A DNA stretch of 64,000 nucleotides, from NCBI GenBank assembly GCA_938041635.1, contig CALIAD010000047.1:17630-81629 (forward strand), in the 5' to 3' direction. The notes beneath the pieces are model-generated. The model was given only the letters and a program-made list of their open reading frames with translations, did no database searches and was not told the DNA's origin. Each line of letters begins with the position of its first letter. Positions within the stretch are counted from its first letter, which is position 1. This stretch comes from an uncultured Atopobium sp. (GTDB lineage: Bacteria > Actinomycetota > Coriobacteriia > Coriobacteriales > Atopobiaceae). Made by a program: the position numbers and the translations under genes. Below are positions 8,700 to 17,695 of the stretch, piece by piece.

Positions 8700-9608
8700 A
8701 TGGACCTCGCTCAGGCGCGTACAGAATTTTTAGCGTACGTTGCTGTTGAGCGAGGTCTTTCTGTAAATACGCTTGATGCCTATACCAGAGATTTAGAGGG
8801 TTATTTGCTTTGGCTGAATGGCAAAAAAATTACTTTGCCCAACCAAGTGACTCGCTCAGATGTTGAAGAGTACATAGGCTCTCTTAGAGATTTAGGTATG
8901 GCTCCAGCTTCGGTTGAGCGCCACACTGCGGCACTTAGAAACTTTCACAAGTTTATGGCTGTTGAGCAAATTTGTGAGTCATCTCCAGCAGAAGATTTAC
9001 CTACCGCAGCAAGAATTCAAAGGCTTCCTGATGTTATTTCTCAAGAGAATGCAGAAGAGCTGCTTGATCAGCCGTTCCCTAATTCGCCTCTAGGTATTCG
9101 CGATAGAGCCATACTTGAGTTGCTGTATGGATGCGGTCTTCGTGTGTCTGAGCTTTGCGATCTTGAGGTTCGGGGTGTCCTTCTAGAAGATGAACTCTTG
9201 CGTGTTTTTGGTAAGGGTTCCAAAGAGCGCGTAGTCCCTGTGTTGGGCTCTGCGTATCGTGCGCTTAAAGCATATCTTTATGAGGCTCGCTCGCTTTTGC
9301 TTAAGCATGGTCAAGTATCCGAGGTGTTTGTAAACGCCAGAGGTGGACGCATTTCTCGCCAGTCGGTACATAAACTGGTGGCAAATTACGGCAGGGTAGT
9401 GGGGATTGAAGGTTTGCATCCTCACACACTGCGCCACAGTTTTGCCACACACCTTCTAGAGGGTGGCGCTGATCTTCGCTCGGTGCAGGAGCTTTTGGGA
9501 CACGTTGATATTTCAACCACGCAGCTCTATACGCACGTAGATAGGTCGCACATTAGAGACGTATACCTTGAGGCTCACCCAAGAGCCCACGTTCACGCGG
9601 ACAAATAA
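8700..9608 (+). CDS. xerD: Site-specific tyrosine recombinase XerD
   Basis: This 302-residue integrase-family recombinase has an N-terminal SAM-like core-binding domain (1-100) and a C-terminal catalytic domain. The catalytic residues are visible: Arg in YGCGLRVSELCDL (about 147), Lys in GKGSKERVVP, HTLRHSFATH (His/Arg near 241-244), LGHVDISTT, and Tyr in TQLYTHV (about 276). XerC/D proteins resolve chromosome dimers at dif. It follows pyrG directly and is not beside phage genes, which favours the housekeeping Xer over a phage integrase. No other Xer gene or dif is recognised in the window. Confidence 0.9.
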   Translation: MDLAQARTEFLAYVAVERGLSVNTLDAYTRDLEGYLLWLNGKKITLPNQVTRSDVEEYIGSLRDLGMAPASVERHTAALRNFHKFMAVEQICESSPAEDLPTAARIQRLPDVISQENAEELLDQPFPNSPLGIRDRAILELLYGCGLRVSELCDLEVRGVLLEDELLRVFGKGSKERVVPVLGSAYRALKAYLYEARSLLLKHGQVSEVFVNARGGRISRQSVHKLVANYGRVVGIEGLHPHTLRHSFATHLLEGGADLRSVQELLGHVDISTTQLYTHVDRSHIRDVYLEAHPRAHVHADK

Positions 9609-9628
9609 TCGCGCTTGACGCAAGTGCT

Positions 9629-9672
9629 GGACAAGTGTGGGACAAGCGTGGGACAGGTGTGGGGCAAAGTGG
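9629..9672 (+). repeat. 11-bp tandem repeat, GGACAAGTGTG type
   Basis: Four consecutive 11-base units: GGACAAGTGTG, GGACAAGCGTG, GGACAGGTGTG and a degenerate GGGCAAAGTGG. Each carries a GTGGG-like core at 11-base spacing, close to one helical turn, so it could be a protein-binding array. It resembles the MraZ-like boxes further downstream. Confidence 0.8.
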
Positions 9673-9797
9673 TGACTGCGTAAAAGCAAGGTGGGTGTTT
9701 TGTTTGAGCAACGTGTGATTTTCGCCACGAGTTCACCACAATTTCCTCAAAAATTTTCACTTCATAAAAAAATTAATAAATTGAGTCCAAGACTAAG

Positions 9798-9829
9798 AAA
9801 ATCCGTTCTTTTGTAGTTCGGATTTTTTT
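9798..9829 (+). terminator. Intrinsic terminator downstream of xerD
   Basis: AAAATCCG (9798-9805) pairs with CGGATTTT (9819-9826) around a 13-base loop, followed by further T residues. It fits the end of the pyrG-xerD transcript. Confidence 0.65.
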
Positions 9830-9907
9830 AAACACTACATATTGTGGTCAAAATGTCATATCTCATATTTTCGTTAAACCCCAGCTAGACCATAAGAAAA
9901 ATACTTG

Positions 9908-9941
9908 GTGTTGGAAAGTGTTTTCTAGTGTGTGTAAGTGT
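9908..9941 (+). promoter_or_regulatory. Four 10-bp phased GTGT boxes, likely MraZ binding sites
   Basis: GTGT occurs at 9908, 9918, 9928 and 9938, exactly 10 bases apart, with A-rich left flanks (AAAGTGTTTT, CTAGTGTGTG, TAAGTGTCGG). They end 10 bases before a -10-like TATATT at 9952-9957. MraZ is known to bind tandem 10-bp-spaced repeats in mra promoters (TGGG-type in Escherichia coli, AAAGTG-type in mycoplasmas), so autoregulation of the dcw operon is the natural inference. Confidence 0.65.
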
Positions 9942-10058
9942 CGGAATGAGTTATATTTATTCCACGTTCAATCGACGGACTATGCCCAAGCATTGCCGCG
10001 CACACACAACACAAACACAGCCCGCGCGGCAAGGGGCGCCAACGTGAAAGGGGGAGAC

Positions 10059-10493
10059 ATGCTTACTGGTCAGTATCAGCGCTCGCTGGACTCCAAGATT
10101 CGCGTGACTCTTCCTGCACCTCAGCGCAAGCAGCTTGGCGATGTCGTCATCTTGCTCCGTCGACAGGACGCGCTTTACGGCTACTCACCTGAGGCGTATG
10201 AGGCTTGGATTGCAAGTCTGAACCTCAACCCAAGGAACCGCGACGACGTCACAGCACTTCGCATGTTGAACGCAGCAGCAACAACCGTCGACATTGACTC
10301 GGCCGGCCGCGTTGCTCTGGGAAAGATTGACGAGTCCGATCCACAGGCTAGGGAGAAGCTCCAGCTTGACCGCGACGTCACCATTGTCGGTAACGGCGAC
10401 CACTTTGAGATTTGGAACACCAACAAGTGGAACAGCCTCTTCTCGGCAGATGACCGCGTTGCAACGCTCGAGGACCTCATCTTTGGCGCCTAG
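10059..10493 (+). CDS. mraZ: Transcriptional regulator MraZ
   Basis: MraZ is a ring-forming, AbrB-fold DNA-binding protein and represses the division and cell wall operon it heads. The 144-residue sequence contains the two SpoVT/AbrB-like repeats: YQRSLDSKIRVTLPA at the start and DIDSAGRVALG near 78-88. ATG at 10059 is chosen because AAAGGGGGAG lies immediately upstream; an earlier in-frame start at 9918 would lie among the promoter repeats. It precedes rsmH by 15 bases. Confidence 0.93.
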   Translation: MLTGQYQRSLDSKIRVTLPAPQRKQLGDVVILLRRQDALYGYSPEAYEAWIASLNLNPRNRDDVTALRMLNAAATTVDIDSAGRVALGKIDESDPQAREKLQLDRDVTIVGNGDHFEIWNTNKWNSLFSADDRVATLEDLIFGA

Positions 10494-10508
10494 TGAGGCG
10501 AGAAGATC

Positions 10509-11492
10509 GTGAAGGTAGAAGACGGTAACTTGAAAGTCGAATATCGGCACCAACCAGTAATGCTTGCAGAAGTGCTGCGCGAGCTGGACCCCAAGCCAGG
10601 TGAAGTTGTTTGCGACTGCACCTTGGGAGGAGCGGGTCACACCGTAGAGATGGCAAAGCTGATTGCTCCAGACGGTCTTTCCATTGGAATTGACCAGGAC
10701 GCAATGGCTCATCAAGCAGCAGCTGCTCGCCTGAAGCAAGAAGTACCAAATGCGGAGTTTTTGCCGCTTAAGGGAAACTTTGGCGACCTCGATGAACTTC
10801 TCGTCTCTGCAGAAGTCCTCGGAGTTGACTGTTTCCTCTTTGACATTGGTGTTTCTTCTCCTCAGCTTGATATCCCAGAGCGAGGCTTTTCGTACCACGA
10901 AGATGCCCCGTTGGATATGCGAATGGACCCGGGCAAACAAACTCCAACTGCACAAGAGGTCATCAACACCTACAACGAAGCCGACCTCGCCCGAATCCTT
11001 CGAATTTACGGAGACGAGAAATTTGCCTCACGCATTGCACGACGCATTGTGCAAACGCGAGAAAAGCGTCCCATCCAAACGACGCTTGAACTTGTTGAGG
11101 TAATTAAGGCGGCAATTCCCGCAGCAGCGCGTCGTCACGGCGGACATCCCGCCAGAAAGACGTTCCAAGCACTTCGTATTGAAGTGAACCATGAGCTTGA
11201 GGTTTTGGAGCGCGGACTACGCTCTGCAATTGCCTGGGCTAATCCAGGAGGCAGGATTTGCGTTATCTCGTATCACTCGCTTGAAGATCGCATTGTCAAG
11301 CACGTGTTCTCCGAGCTCAGTCAAGGTTGTATCTGCCCGCCAGACCTTCCGGTTTGTATGTGCGGTCAAGTGCCGATAGTTGACGTGATTACGCGCAAAC
11401 CTCTTGTGGCTACTCCAGAAGAGATAGAGCGCAACCCAAGGGCGAGAAGTGCCCTAATGAGGGTAGCGGTTAAACGCGACCCAGAGAAATGA
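10509..11492 (+). CDS. rsmH: 16S rRNA (cytosine1402-N4)-methyltransferase RsmH
   Basis: RsmH (MraW) methylates C1402 in the ribosomal P site. The 327-residue protein has the usual start YRHQPVMLAEVL, the SAM motif DCTLGGAGHT, the central GFSYHEDAPLDMRMD signature and the late RICVISYHSLEDRIVKHVF block. The start is GTG at 10509; a copy of the GGCGAGAA word (10497-10504) occupies its ribosome-binding region. It is the second gene of the dcw operon, as in most bacteria. Confidence 0.96.
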   Translation: MKVEDGNLKVEYRHQPVMLAEVLRELDPKPGEVVCDCTLGGAGHTVEMAKLIAPDGLSIGIDQDAMAHQAAAARLKQEVPNAEFLPLKGNFGDLDELLVSAEVLGVDCFLFDIGVSSPQLDIPERGFSYHEDAPLDMRMDPGKQTPTAQEVINTYNEADLARILRIYGDEKFASRIARRIVQTREKRPIQTTLELVEVIKAAIPAAARRHGGHPARKTFQALRIEVNHELEVLERGLRSAIAWANPGGRICVISYHSLEDRIVKHVFSELSQGCICPPDLPVCMCGQVPIVDVITRKPLVATPEEIERNPRARSALMRVAVKRDPEK

Positions 11493-11550
11493 AGTACCCC
11501 ATAGCACTTGTTGCTTGTTGTTAAGAAGTTTTTGAAGGGATTGAAGTTTA

Positions 11551-11970
11551 ATGGCACGTTACGGATCAGAAGCTGTAGCACGCACAACTCAGTTTGAGCA
11601 TGAGTACGCTCCTGAACAGAGCACTCGCACATCTTTTGAGGTTGTCCCTGGTGGCGGCCTTGATGCTGATGCTCGCCGTGGCGTAAGCAGCCAGTTCATC
11701 CAGCGTGTCAAGCTTATTGCTGTTGCTGCAGCACTATTCCTGACACTTGGTGTTGTCCGTATTGGTATCTCTACCGCTACGGTTTCTACTCTTCAGGCTA
11801 ATAACGTCATCAGAAATGAAATGCGCGCAACAACTGCAACTAACGATTCCCTGCGCGTTTCTCGCTCCCTGCTTGCAAGCACAACACGCATTGAGCGCAT
11901 TGCTACTCAGAATTATGGTATGACTCTTGAGACAAATCGTCCTGTTGTAGATGTAAGCAACAACGCTTAG
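11551..11970 (+). CDS. FtsL-like single-pass division protein
   Basis: This 139-residue protein lies between rsmH and the transpeptidase gene, the conserved ftsL position. About 50 soluble N-terminal residues precede one hydrophobic span (about 55-77, LIAVAAALFLTLGVV), then a heptad-like segment that could form the FtsL coiled coil. FtsL sequences are poorly conserved, so the call rests on topology and position. ATG at 11551 follows GAAGGGA. The predicted role is bridging FtsQ/FtsB-type proteins and FtsWI at the septum. Confidence 0.7.
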   Translation: MARYGSEAVARTTQFEHEYAPEQSTRTSFEVVPGGGLDADARRGVSSQFIQRVKLIAVAAALFLTLGVVRIGISTATVSTLQANNVIRNEMRATTATNDSLRVSRSLLASTTRIERIATQNYGMTLETNRPVVDVSNNA

Positions 11971-11986
11971 GCGTAAAATATACGTT

Positions 11987-13786
11987 GTGAGTACGCAGAA
12001 TCGACATACTCGCGCATCGCGCAGAAAAACTCCGGAGGCCTCGTACGACGAGGCCTCTCGTGTGCATTTTCGTGGTCATCGTGGTAGCAGCGGTGGCTCG
12101 GATGGTGTTGGCCCTGAAGGTAGACTCCGTCGCGTAGCAGCTGCTATGGCCATTATGGTGGCAATTGTTGTTCTTAGGCTTGCTTGGCTGCAAATCTTTA
12201 CGGCAGCAGATCTTGCAAAGGGAGCCGAGAATAACCGCACCAACGATATTGTCTTGCACGCTCGTCGCGGCACCATTTACGACCGCAACGGCAATGTCTT
12301 AGCCATGAGCGTTGACTGCAAAGACATCTATGCCAATCCTTCAGAGATTAAAGACGCAAGCTCCGTAGCTCAGGTTTTTGCCTCGTTCTTAGGCGGAAGC
12401 CCTTCAGACTACCTTGGAGACCTGCAGCAAGACACAACATTTGTCTACGTGCGTCGTCGTGTTGACACTGATACTGCTTCTAAGATTGAAAAAGCACTTG
12501 ACGAGAAAAACCTCAAGGGCGTCTATTTTGTTAATAACACCAAGCGTGTCTATCCCTATGGCAACGTTGGCGTTCAGATTCTGGGCTTTGTAAACGCAGA
12601 CAACGAGGGCGCTTCTGGCCTTGAGTATTACTACAACGATATCCTTGCAGGTACTAATGGTCACATGATTGTTGAGACCGGAGCTGGTGGTACGCCAATT
12701 GCTGGCGGCACATCAAATATTACTGAGGCACAAAATGGACAGGACATTGTTCTTTCCATTGACATTGAGCTGCAGAAGAAGGCGGAAGAGCAGCTTACTG
12801 CCGCAGTTAAAGACATTGAAGCCCAGCAGGGTGGCTCAATCATGGCTATGAATCCTCGTACCGGAGAAATCTATGCCGCTGCTTCGTACCCTCTGCCAGA
12901 TTTTAAGAGCGATAACGGCGTTGACTACGAATCCCTCAACCTCAAGCTCGTCTCAAGTATCTATGAGCCTGGCTCGGTATTTAAGGTAATTACCACCTCA
13001 ATTGGTGTAGACAACAACCTCTTTGGTCCGAATTCAACCTTCAACATTCCAACCGAGCTCAAGGTTGGCGATAACAAGGTTACCGACGATGATTGGCGTA
13101 CCAGCGCCATGGACATGAGCGTAAGAGAGATGCTCAGACGTTCCTCTAACGTTGGTATGGCCTTCCTCGAGACGCAGCTCATAGGTGATGAGCGTTTTGC
13201 AGCAGGAATTGATAAGTTTGGTATAGGTCACACCACAGGCATTGACTTCCCTGGTGAGGCCACAGGAATTGTCCGCTCTCTGGACGAATATGAAGGTCCA
13301 ACCGGCGGAAACATGGCGTTTGGCCAGGGTCTTGCAATTCCATTTATCCAGGTCATTCGCGCATATACCGCTGTTGCTAATAAGGGAACTATGGTGACTC
13401 CACACTTTATGGTTTCTAAGGGCGGTCAAGAGGTTACCTGGCCTACTAAAGACGTTATTTCCGCCTCCACAGCTTCGGCCGAGCTTGACATGATGACCAC
13501 CGTTGTCAAAGAGGGTACCGGTGTTCGTGCAGGTATCTATGGCTATACTGTTGCTGGTAAAACAGGTACGGGCCAGCAGGTTGTGGAAGAAACCGGCTCG
13601 TATGGCGAGAATTCCGGTTTTGTTGCTTCCTTCTGCGGTATCGTGAATCCATCAGAATCTGATTTGATGGTTTACGTTGGACTTAACGATACCCACCAGC
13701 TTGCATCGCAGTCTGCCGCTGTGGTCTTCTCGCAATTTGCAAAAGACGCAGCTACACGCCTTAATATTCAACCAATCAATAACTAG
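11987..13786 (+). CDS. ftsI: Peptidoglycan transpeptidase, class B penicillin-binding protein (FtsI/PBP2-3 type)
   Basis: This class B PBP (599 residues) crosslinks septal peptidoglycan outside the membrane. After a basic N-terminus (1-48) and one membrane span (about 50-70), the dimerisation domain has RRGTIYDRNG. The transpeptidase domain shows the SxxK motif (EPGSVFK, Ser near 330), SSN near 386 and KTGTG near 524. No PASTA domains are present. The start is GTG at 11987 without a strong ribosome site; the gene follows the ftsL-like gene by 16 bases. murE does not follow it, unlike most dcw clusters. Confidence 0.95.
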   Translation: MSTQNRHTRASRRKTPEASYDEASRVHFRGHRGSSGGSDGVGPEGRLRRVAAAMAIMVAIVVLRLAWLQIFTAADLAKGAENNRTNDIVLHARRGTIYDRNGNVLAMSVDCKDIYANPSEIKDASSVAQVFASFLGGSPSDYLGDLQQDTTFVYVRRRVDTDTASKIEKALDEKNLKGVYFVNNTKRVYPYGNVGVQILGFVNADNEGASGLEYYYNDILAGTNGHMIVETGAGGTPIAGGTSNITEAQNGQDIVLSIDIELQKKAEEQLTAAVKDIEAQQGGSIMAMNPRTGEIYAAASYPLPDFKSDNGVDYESLNLKLVSSIYEPGSVFKVITTSIGVDNNLFGPNSTFNIPTELKVGDNKVTDDDWRTSAMDMSVREMLRRSSNVGMAFLETQLIGDERFAAGIDKFGIGHTTGIDFPGEATGIVRSLDEYEGPTGGNMAFGQGLAIPFIQVIRAYTAVANKGTMVTPHFMVSKGGQEVTWPTKDVISASTASAELDMMTTVVKEGTGVRAGIYGYTVAGKTGTGQQVVEETGSYGENSGFVASFCGIVNPSESDLMVYVGLNDTHQLASQSAAVVFSQFAKDAATRLNIQPINN

Positions 13787-13794
13787 GAGAGCTC

Positions 13795-15231
13795 ATGGTT
13801 AAGCTTTCGGTTGAACAGATAGTCGCAGCTACTCATGCTCAGCTGCTTCACCGCGGAACCCGCGAGGTTGCTGGTTCAGCAGTCATTGACTCCCGTGAGG
13901 TTCAGAAGGGCTCGCTCTTCGTGGCCTTCGCTGGCGAGAAGGTCAATGGAAACTCCTATCTCTTATCTGCTGCCCAGGCGGGCGCTGCTGTTGTTGTGGC
14001 ATCTGAGCCTGTAGCAGACAATCTGCTCGACAACCTGGCCGCCACAGGAGTCAGCGTTCTTGAAGCCGCTGACGATGACTGTGAGGCGTTTCTGCTGGCT
14101 CTTGCCGCTGCTTGGCGAGAAGCCCATCCAAATTGGCTGGTTGTAGGTGTAACCGGATCAGTTGGTAAAACTACTACCAAAGAAATGCTTCGTCGTGGCA
14201 TCGGCGCTACCCGCCGTGTGCATGCTACCGCCGGTAACCACAACAACCTTATTGGCCTGCCACTTACGGTACTTTCTACTCCAGAGGATACCGAGGTGCT
14301 TGTGCTTGAGCTGGGCATGAATCACGCCGGCGAGATTACCAGGCTCACCTCGGTTGCTCGTCCAACAGTGGCAGTCATTACCAACGTTGGTACCAGCCAC
14401 ATTGGTCTTCTCGGCAGCAGAGAAAACATTGCGCGCGCCAAGGCAGAGATTGTCTCGGGCATGCGCGCATTTGACTCAATTGAACCTACGCTTATTCAGG
14501 CTTCGGCGGGGGACTACACCAAGTTCATTGCAGATGAGTTTGCTCGCCCTGCTTGCGTTGTTTGCAAGACAGTGGGCGCCACAGAAGCTGACGTCATGAG
14601 CGCACAGCAGGTCACTCTTGACGAAGAGGGCCTCCCAACTGCCACTATATTTGCTGCATCTGGCTGGTCACGCACGGTAACCCTTGAGGTACCAGGGCGC
14701 GTTGTTGTCGACGACCTTCTTTTGGCACTTGAGGCTATAGAGACGCTTGGTCTTGACCTTGACGCTGCTGCAGAGGCTATTGAGCAAATGCCTGCCACTC
14801 GTATGCGTCTTTCGGTTCTTGACGCAACCTGTGGTGCCAAGATTATTGACGATTCTTACAACGCAAGCCCTAACTCAACAGCTGCAGCGCTTGACGTGTT
14901 GATGCAGATGCCAGCGGAGGGTCGCCGTATTGCTCTTATCGGAGAGATTGGCGAGCTTGGACCAGAGGAGAAGCGCCTCCACGGTTATGTGGGTGCTTAC
15001 ATTGCCGCTAAGAACCCAGATCTTGTTGCCTTTGTTGGCACGGGAGCCGCGCGTGAAATGGTTGAAGCTGCACGCGTCATGGGTTTCTCGGAAGATAAAA
15101 TTGAACAGTTCAGCGATGTCAACGAAGCACTTACCGTGCTCGGACCAGTACTTGCGCAAGGAGACGTTCTTCTCGCCAAGGCATCTAGGTCTGCTCAGCT
15201 TGATATTTTTGTAAAAGGAGTTACCGAGTAA
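13795..15231 (+). CDS. murF: UDP-N-acetylmuramoyl-tripeptide--D-alanyl-D-alanine ligase
   Basis: MurF adds D-Ala-D-Ala to the UDP-MurNAc-tripeptide in the cytoplasm. The ATP loop GSVGKTTTKEML lies near 120-131, followed by GNHNNLIGLPLT, the LELGMNHAGEI motif and the late DDSYNASPNS segment, all typical. Length 478 is normal. ATG at 13795 follows AGGAGAGC. The stop overlaps the mraY start by one base (TAATG), implying coupled translation. Confidence 0.95.
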   Translation: MVKLSVEQIVAATHAQLLHRGTREVAGSAVIDSREVQKGSLFVAFAGEKVNGNSYLLSAAQAGAAVVVASEPVADNLLDNLAATGVSVLEAADDDCEAFLLALAAAWREAHPNWLVVGVTGSVGKTTTKEMLRRGIGATRRVHATAGNHNNLIGLPLTVLSTPEDTEVLVLELGMNHAGEITRLTSVARPTVAVITNVGTSHIGLLGSRENIARAKAEIVSGMRAFDSIEPTLIQASAGDYTKFIADEFARPACVVCKTVGATEADVMSAQQVTLDEEGLPTATIFAASGWSRTVTLEVPGRVVVDDLLLALEAIETLGLDLDAAAEAIEQMPATRMRLSVLDATCGAKIIDDSYNASPNSTAAALDVLMQMPAEGRRIALIGEIGELGPEEKRLHGYVGAYIAAKNPDLVAFVGTGAAREMVEAARVMGFSEDKIEQFSDVNEALTVLGPVLAQGDVLLAKASRSAQLDIFVKGVTE

Positions 15232-16262
15232 TGTTTTACCAGACTATTTACCCAACATACCAGGTGTTTGTTGCGCTTGGTGTCTCCTGCATCATCACTT
15301 TGGTCTTAATGCCACTCTTTATCAAACTGATGAAGAAAGAAGGAGTTGGTCAGCAGGTTCGCGCTGACGGCCCTCAGCAACACCTGGTCAAGCAGGGAAC
15401 TCCTACTATGGGCGGCGTCGTTATGCTGGTAAGCATTGTGCTGACCTGTATTGCACTTGCTCAGTGGAACACCGACCTCATTCTTGCCATGGCAGCGATG
15501 CTGCTCACAGGCTCGCTTGGTCTTCTGGACGATATCGAGTCTGTTGCCCACGGTAGAAGCCTTGGTCTCACCGCATCTCAGAAGATGGCTGGACTCATTA
15601 CTATCTCTGTGGCATTTTGCCTGGCAGCAGTTAACATTTGGGGCATTACGCCCATTATTGCGTTCCCCGGTGGCCTTGATATCAATCTGGGTATCCTTAC
15701 TACTACCGTCAATTTAGGCGGAAACATTATTTCTATCCCTTGGCTGTATCTTTTCTTTGTCTTTTTGCTCATGGCAGGCCTCTCCAACGCTGTTAACCTG
15801 ACTGACGGCCTTGATGGCCTGGCTGGTGGCTGCGTTATGGTTGTCATGATTTTTATGGCTGCGGTAGCTTTCCGCTATGGCGAGAGTAGCCTTGCTGTTT
15901 TTGCCGCATCTATCGCAGGCGCTTGTATTGGTTTTTTGTGGTTTAACAGCTATCCTGCAAGCATTTTTATGGGAGACACCGGCTCTCTTGCCTGGGGCGC
16001 TGCCTTTGCGGCCCTGGCCGTTCTTACCAAGACCGAGGTAATTTCCCTGGTCATGGGCGGTCTTTTTATCATCGAGGCACTGTCCGTTATCATTCAGGTT
16101 GTCAGCTACAAGGCAACTAAAAAGCGCGTATTCTTGATGGCTCCACTGCACCATCATTTTGAGAAACTTGGCTGGAACGAGACAAAAGTAGTCTTTAGAT
16201 TCTGGATTATTTCCGGCGCATTTGCTGCTCTGGGCTTTGCTCTGTACTTCCAGCTTCACTAA
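15231..16262 (+). CDS. mraY: Phospho-N-acetylmuramoyl-pentapeptide-transferase
   Basis: MraY transfers phospho-MurNAc-pentapeptide to undecaprenyl phosphate, making lipid I in the membrane. The 343-residue polytopic protein has TPTMGG, the DDIESVAHGRSLGL loop, the NLTDGLDGLAGG active-site motif near 188 and the C-terminal PLHHHFE histidine motif. It is translationally linked to murF by a one-base overlap and followed by murD after 29 bases. Confidence 0.97.
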   Translation: MFYQTIYPTYQVFVALGVSCIITLVLMPLFIKLMKKEGVGQQVRADGPQQHLVKQGTPTMGGVVMLVSIVLTCIALAQWNTDLILAMAAMLLTGSLGLLDDIESVAHGRSLGLTASQKMAGLITISVAFCLAAVNIWGITPIIAFPGGLDINLGILTTTVNLGGNIISIPWLYLFFVFLLMAGLSNAVNLTDGLDGLAGGCVMVVMIFMAAVAFRYGESSLAVFAASIAGACIGFLWFNSYPASIFMGDTGSLAWGAAFAALAVLTKTEVISLVMGGLFIIEALSVIIQVVSYKATKKRVFLMAPLHHHFEKLGWNETKVVFRFWIISGAFAALGFALYFQLH

Positions 16263-16291
16263 AGATATTGCTCTGAGAAAGGATCGCTTGC

Positions 16292-17695
16292 GTGTCGCTT
16301 CTAGAAACACTTGGAAATGTATGTGTTCTTGGTTTTGGTAAGACCGGCGTCTCTGTCTGCACGTATTTGCTGCAGCAGCCAGAGGGTCGTGTGTCTTCCG
16401 TAACTCTTGTGGGCGGCGCAGATGCTACTGTTGGTGAGAAGATCCAAGAGCTTGCAGACTCAGGCGTACAGGTACAATGCGGCTCTGATCAGGTTAAGGG
16501 TACCTTTGACCTGACTATTGCATCTCCTGGTATTCCAGACACCTCTGAGCTGTTTTTAAGTGCAAAGGCAGCTTCTAAGCAGATTATGGGCGAGCCAGAG
16601 TTTGCCTATCAAGAGAGCCCTTCACAGTGGATTGGTATTACTGGCACAAACGGTAAAACTACTACCACAAGCTTGACCACGTCTATTCTGCAGTATGCGG
16701 GTCTTGATGCAAGCGCTGTTGGCAATATTGGTCTTACTATTACTGACCAACTTGCAGAGAGAAAGCCTAAGAGCTGGTTTGTAGCAGAGCTTTCAAGCTT
16801 CCAGCTTGCTACTACTCAAAAATTGCATCCTCACGTTGCGATGCTTTTAAACATTACGCCGGATCACCTTGAGTGGCATGGTTCACTCGAGGCGTATGCA
16901 GCAGCTAAAGAGAAGATTTTTGCCAACCTTGATGCAAATGACCTGGCAATTGTCTCTGACTTGGATGAGTTCTGCCAAGACGTGTCTTCTCGCCTTGAGG
17001 CTCGCGGCATTGCCGTATGCCATCTTGCTCAGACAGATCCCGGTACGCAAAATGCCGCCTTTGTACGCAATGGAGCGCTGGTGGTCAGGCTATCTGGTAA
17101 AGAGATGGAGCTTGTAGCAGCTGATGCACTCCACATTAGGGGAGCGCACAATGCACTCAACGCTCTTGCTGCAGCTGCATGTGGCTTATTCCTGGGACTT
17201 GATATTGTTTCTATTAGGCATGCCCTGTTGGACTTTATGCCGCTTGAGCACAGAATTGAGCCAGTTGATACGGTTAATGGTGTTTTGTACGTTAACGATT
17301 CCAAAGCAACAAACACTGATTCAGTTGAAAAATCATTAACTTCGTTCCCAGGTAAAGACGTTATTTTGCTACTTGGTGGTCACGATAAGGGCACAGAGCT
17401 TGATGAGTTTGCTCAGAAGGTGTCCGCTACCTGTGCATACGCAATCTGCTTTGGAGAGGCAGGTCCTCGCTTTGCAGAGGCGCTTCGCCGCGTTTCTTGC
17501 AGCCATGCAGAAGTGGTAGAAGAGCCTCATATGCATGAAGCTTTTGACCGTGCGGTAGAGCTTGCTCGTCCAGGTTCTGTAGTGCTTCTCTCACCAGCAT
17601 GTTCCTCATTTGACGAGTTCACAGGCATGGCTCAGCGTGGTCGTGTCTTTAAACAGCTGGTGGCAGATCTTGCTCAAAAAGAGAGCGGTCGATAA
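16292..17695 (+). CDS. murD: UDP-N-acetylmuramoylalanine--D-glutamate ligase
   Basis: MurD adds D-glutamate to UDP-MurNAc-L-Ala. The N-terminal Rossmann-like domain starts VCVLGFGKTGVSV. The ATP loop GTNGKTTTTSL lies near 117-127, followed by LSSFQL, NITPDHLEWH, LEHRIEPV and NDSKATNTDS. Length 467 is normal. The start is GTG at 16292, with AAAGGA about 9 bases upstream. The TAA stop overlaps the ATG of ftsW. Confidence 0.96.
   Translation: MSLLETLGNVCVLGFGKTGVSVCTYLLQQPEGRVSSVTLVGGADATVGEKIQELADSGVQVQCGSDQVKGTFDLTIASPGIPDTSELFLSAKAASKQIMGEPEFAYQESPSQWIGITGTNGKTTTTSLTTSILQYAGLDASAVGNIGLTITDQLAERKPKSWFVAELSSFQLATTQKLHPHVAMLLNITPDHLEWHGSLEAYAAAKEKIFANLDANDLAIVSDLDEFCQDVSSRLEARGIAVCHLAQTDPGTQNAAFVRNGALVVRLSGKEMELVAADALHIRGAHNALNALAAAACGLFLGLDIVSIRHALLDFMPLEHRIEPVDTVNGVLYVNDSKATNTDSVEKSLTSFPGKDVILLLGGHDKGTELDEFAQKVSATCAYAICFGEAGPRFAEALRRVSCSHAEVVEEPHMHEAFDRAVELARPGSVVLLSPACSSFDEFTGMAQRGRVFKQLVADLAQKESGR

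Larger units (their letters stand above)
9609..10058 (+). other. Noncoding control region between xerD and mraZ
   Basis: No gene is supported in these 450 bases. In order it holds an 11-bp tandem repeat (9629-9672), an AT-rich stretch, a terminator-like hairpin (9798-9829), four 10-bp phased GTGT boxes (9908-9941), a -10-like TATATT (9952-9957) and a long leader hairpin, TTGCCGCGC (9993-10001) with GCGCGGCAA (10024-10032). It appears to separate the pyrG-xerD unit from the dcw operon and control the latter. Confidence 0.7.

Noticed and set aside
8700..9608. xerD read as a phage integrase marking a mobile element
   Set aside because: No attachment-site duplication, tRNA or phage gene is adjacent, and the gene sits in a housekeeping run beside pyrG and the dcw cluster.
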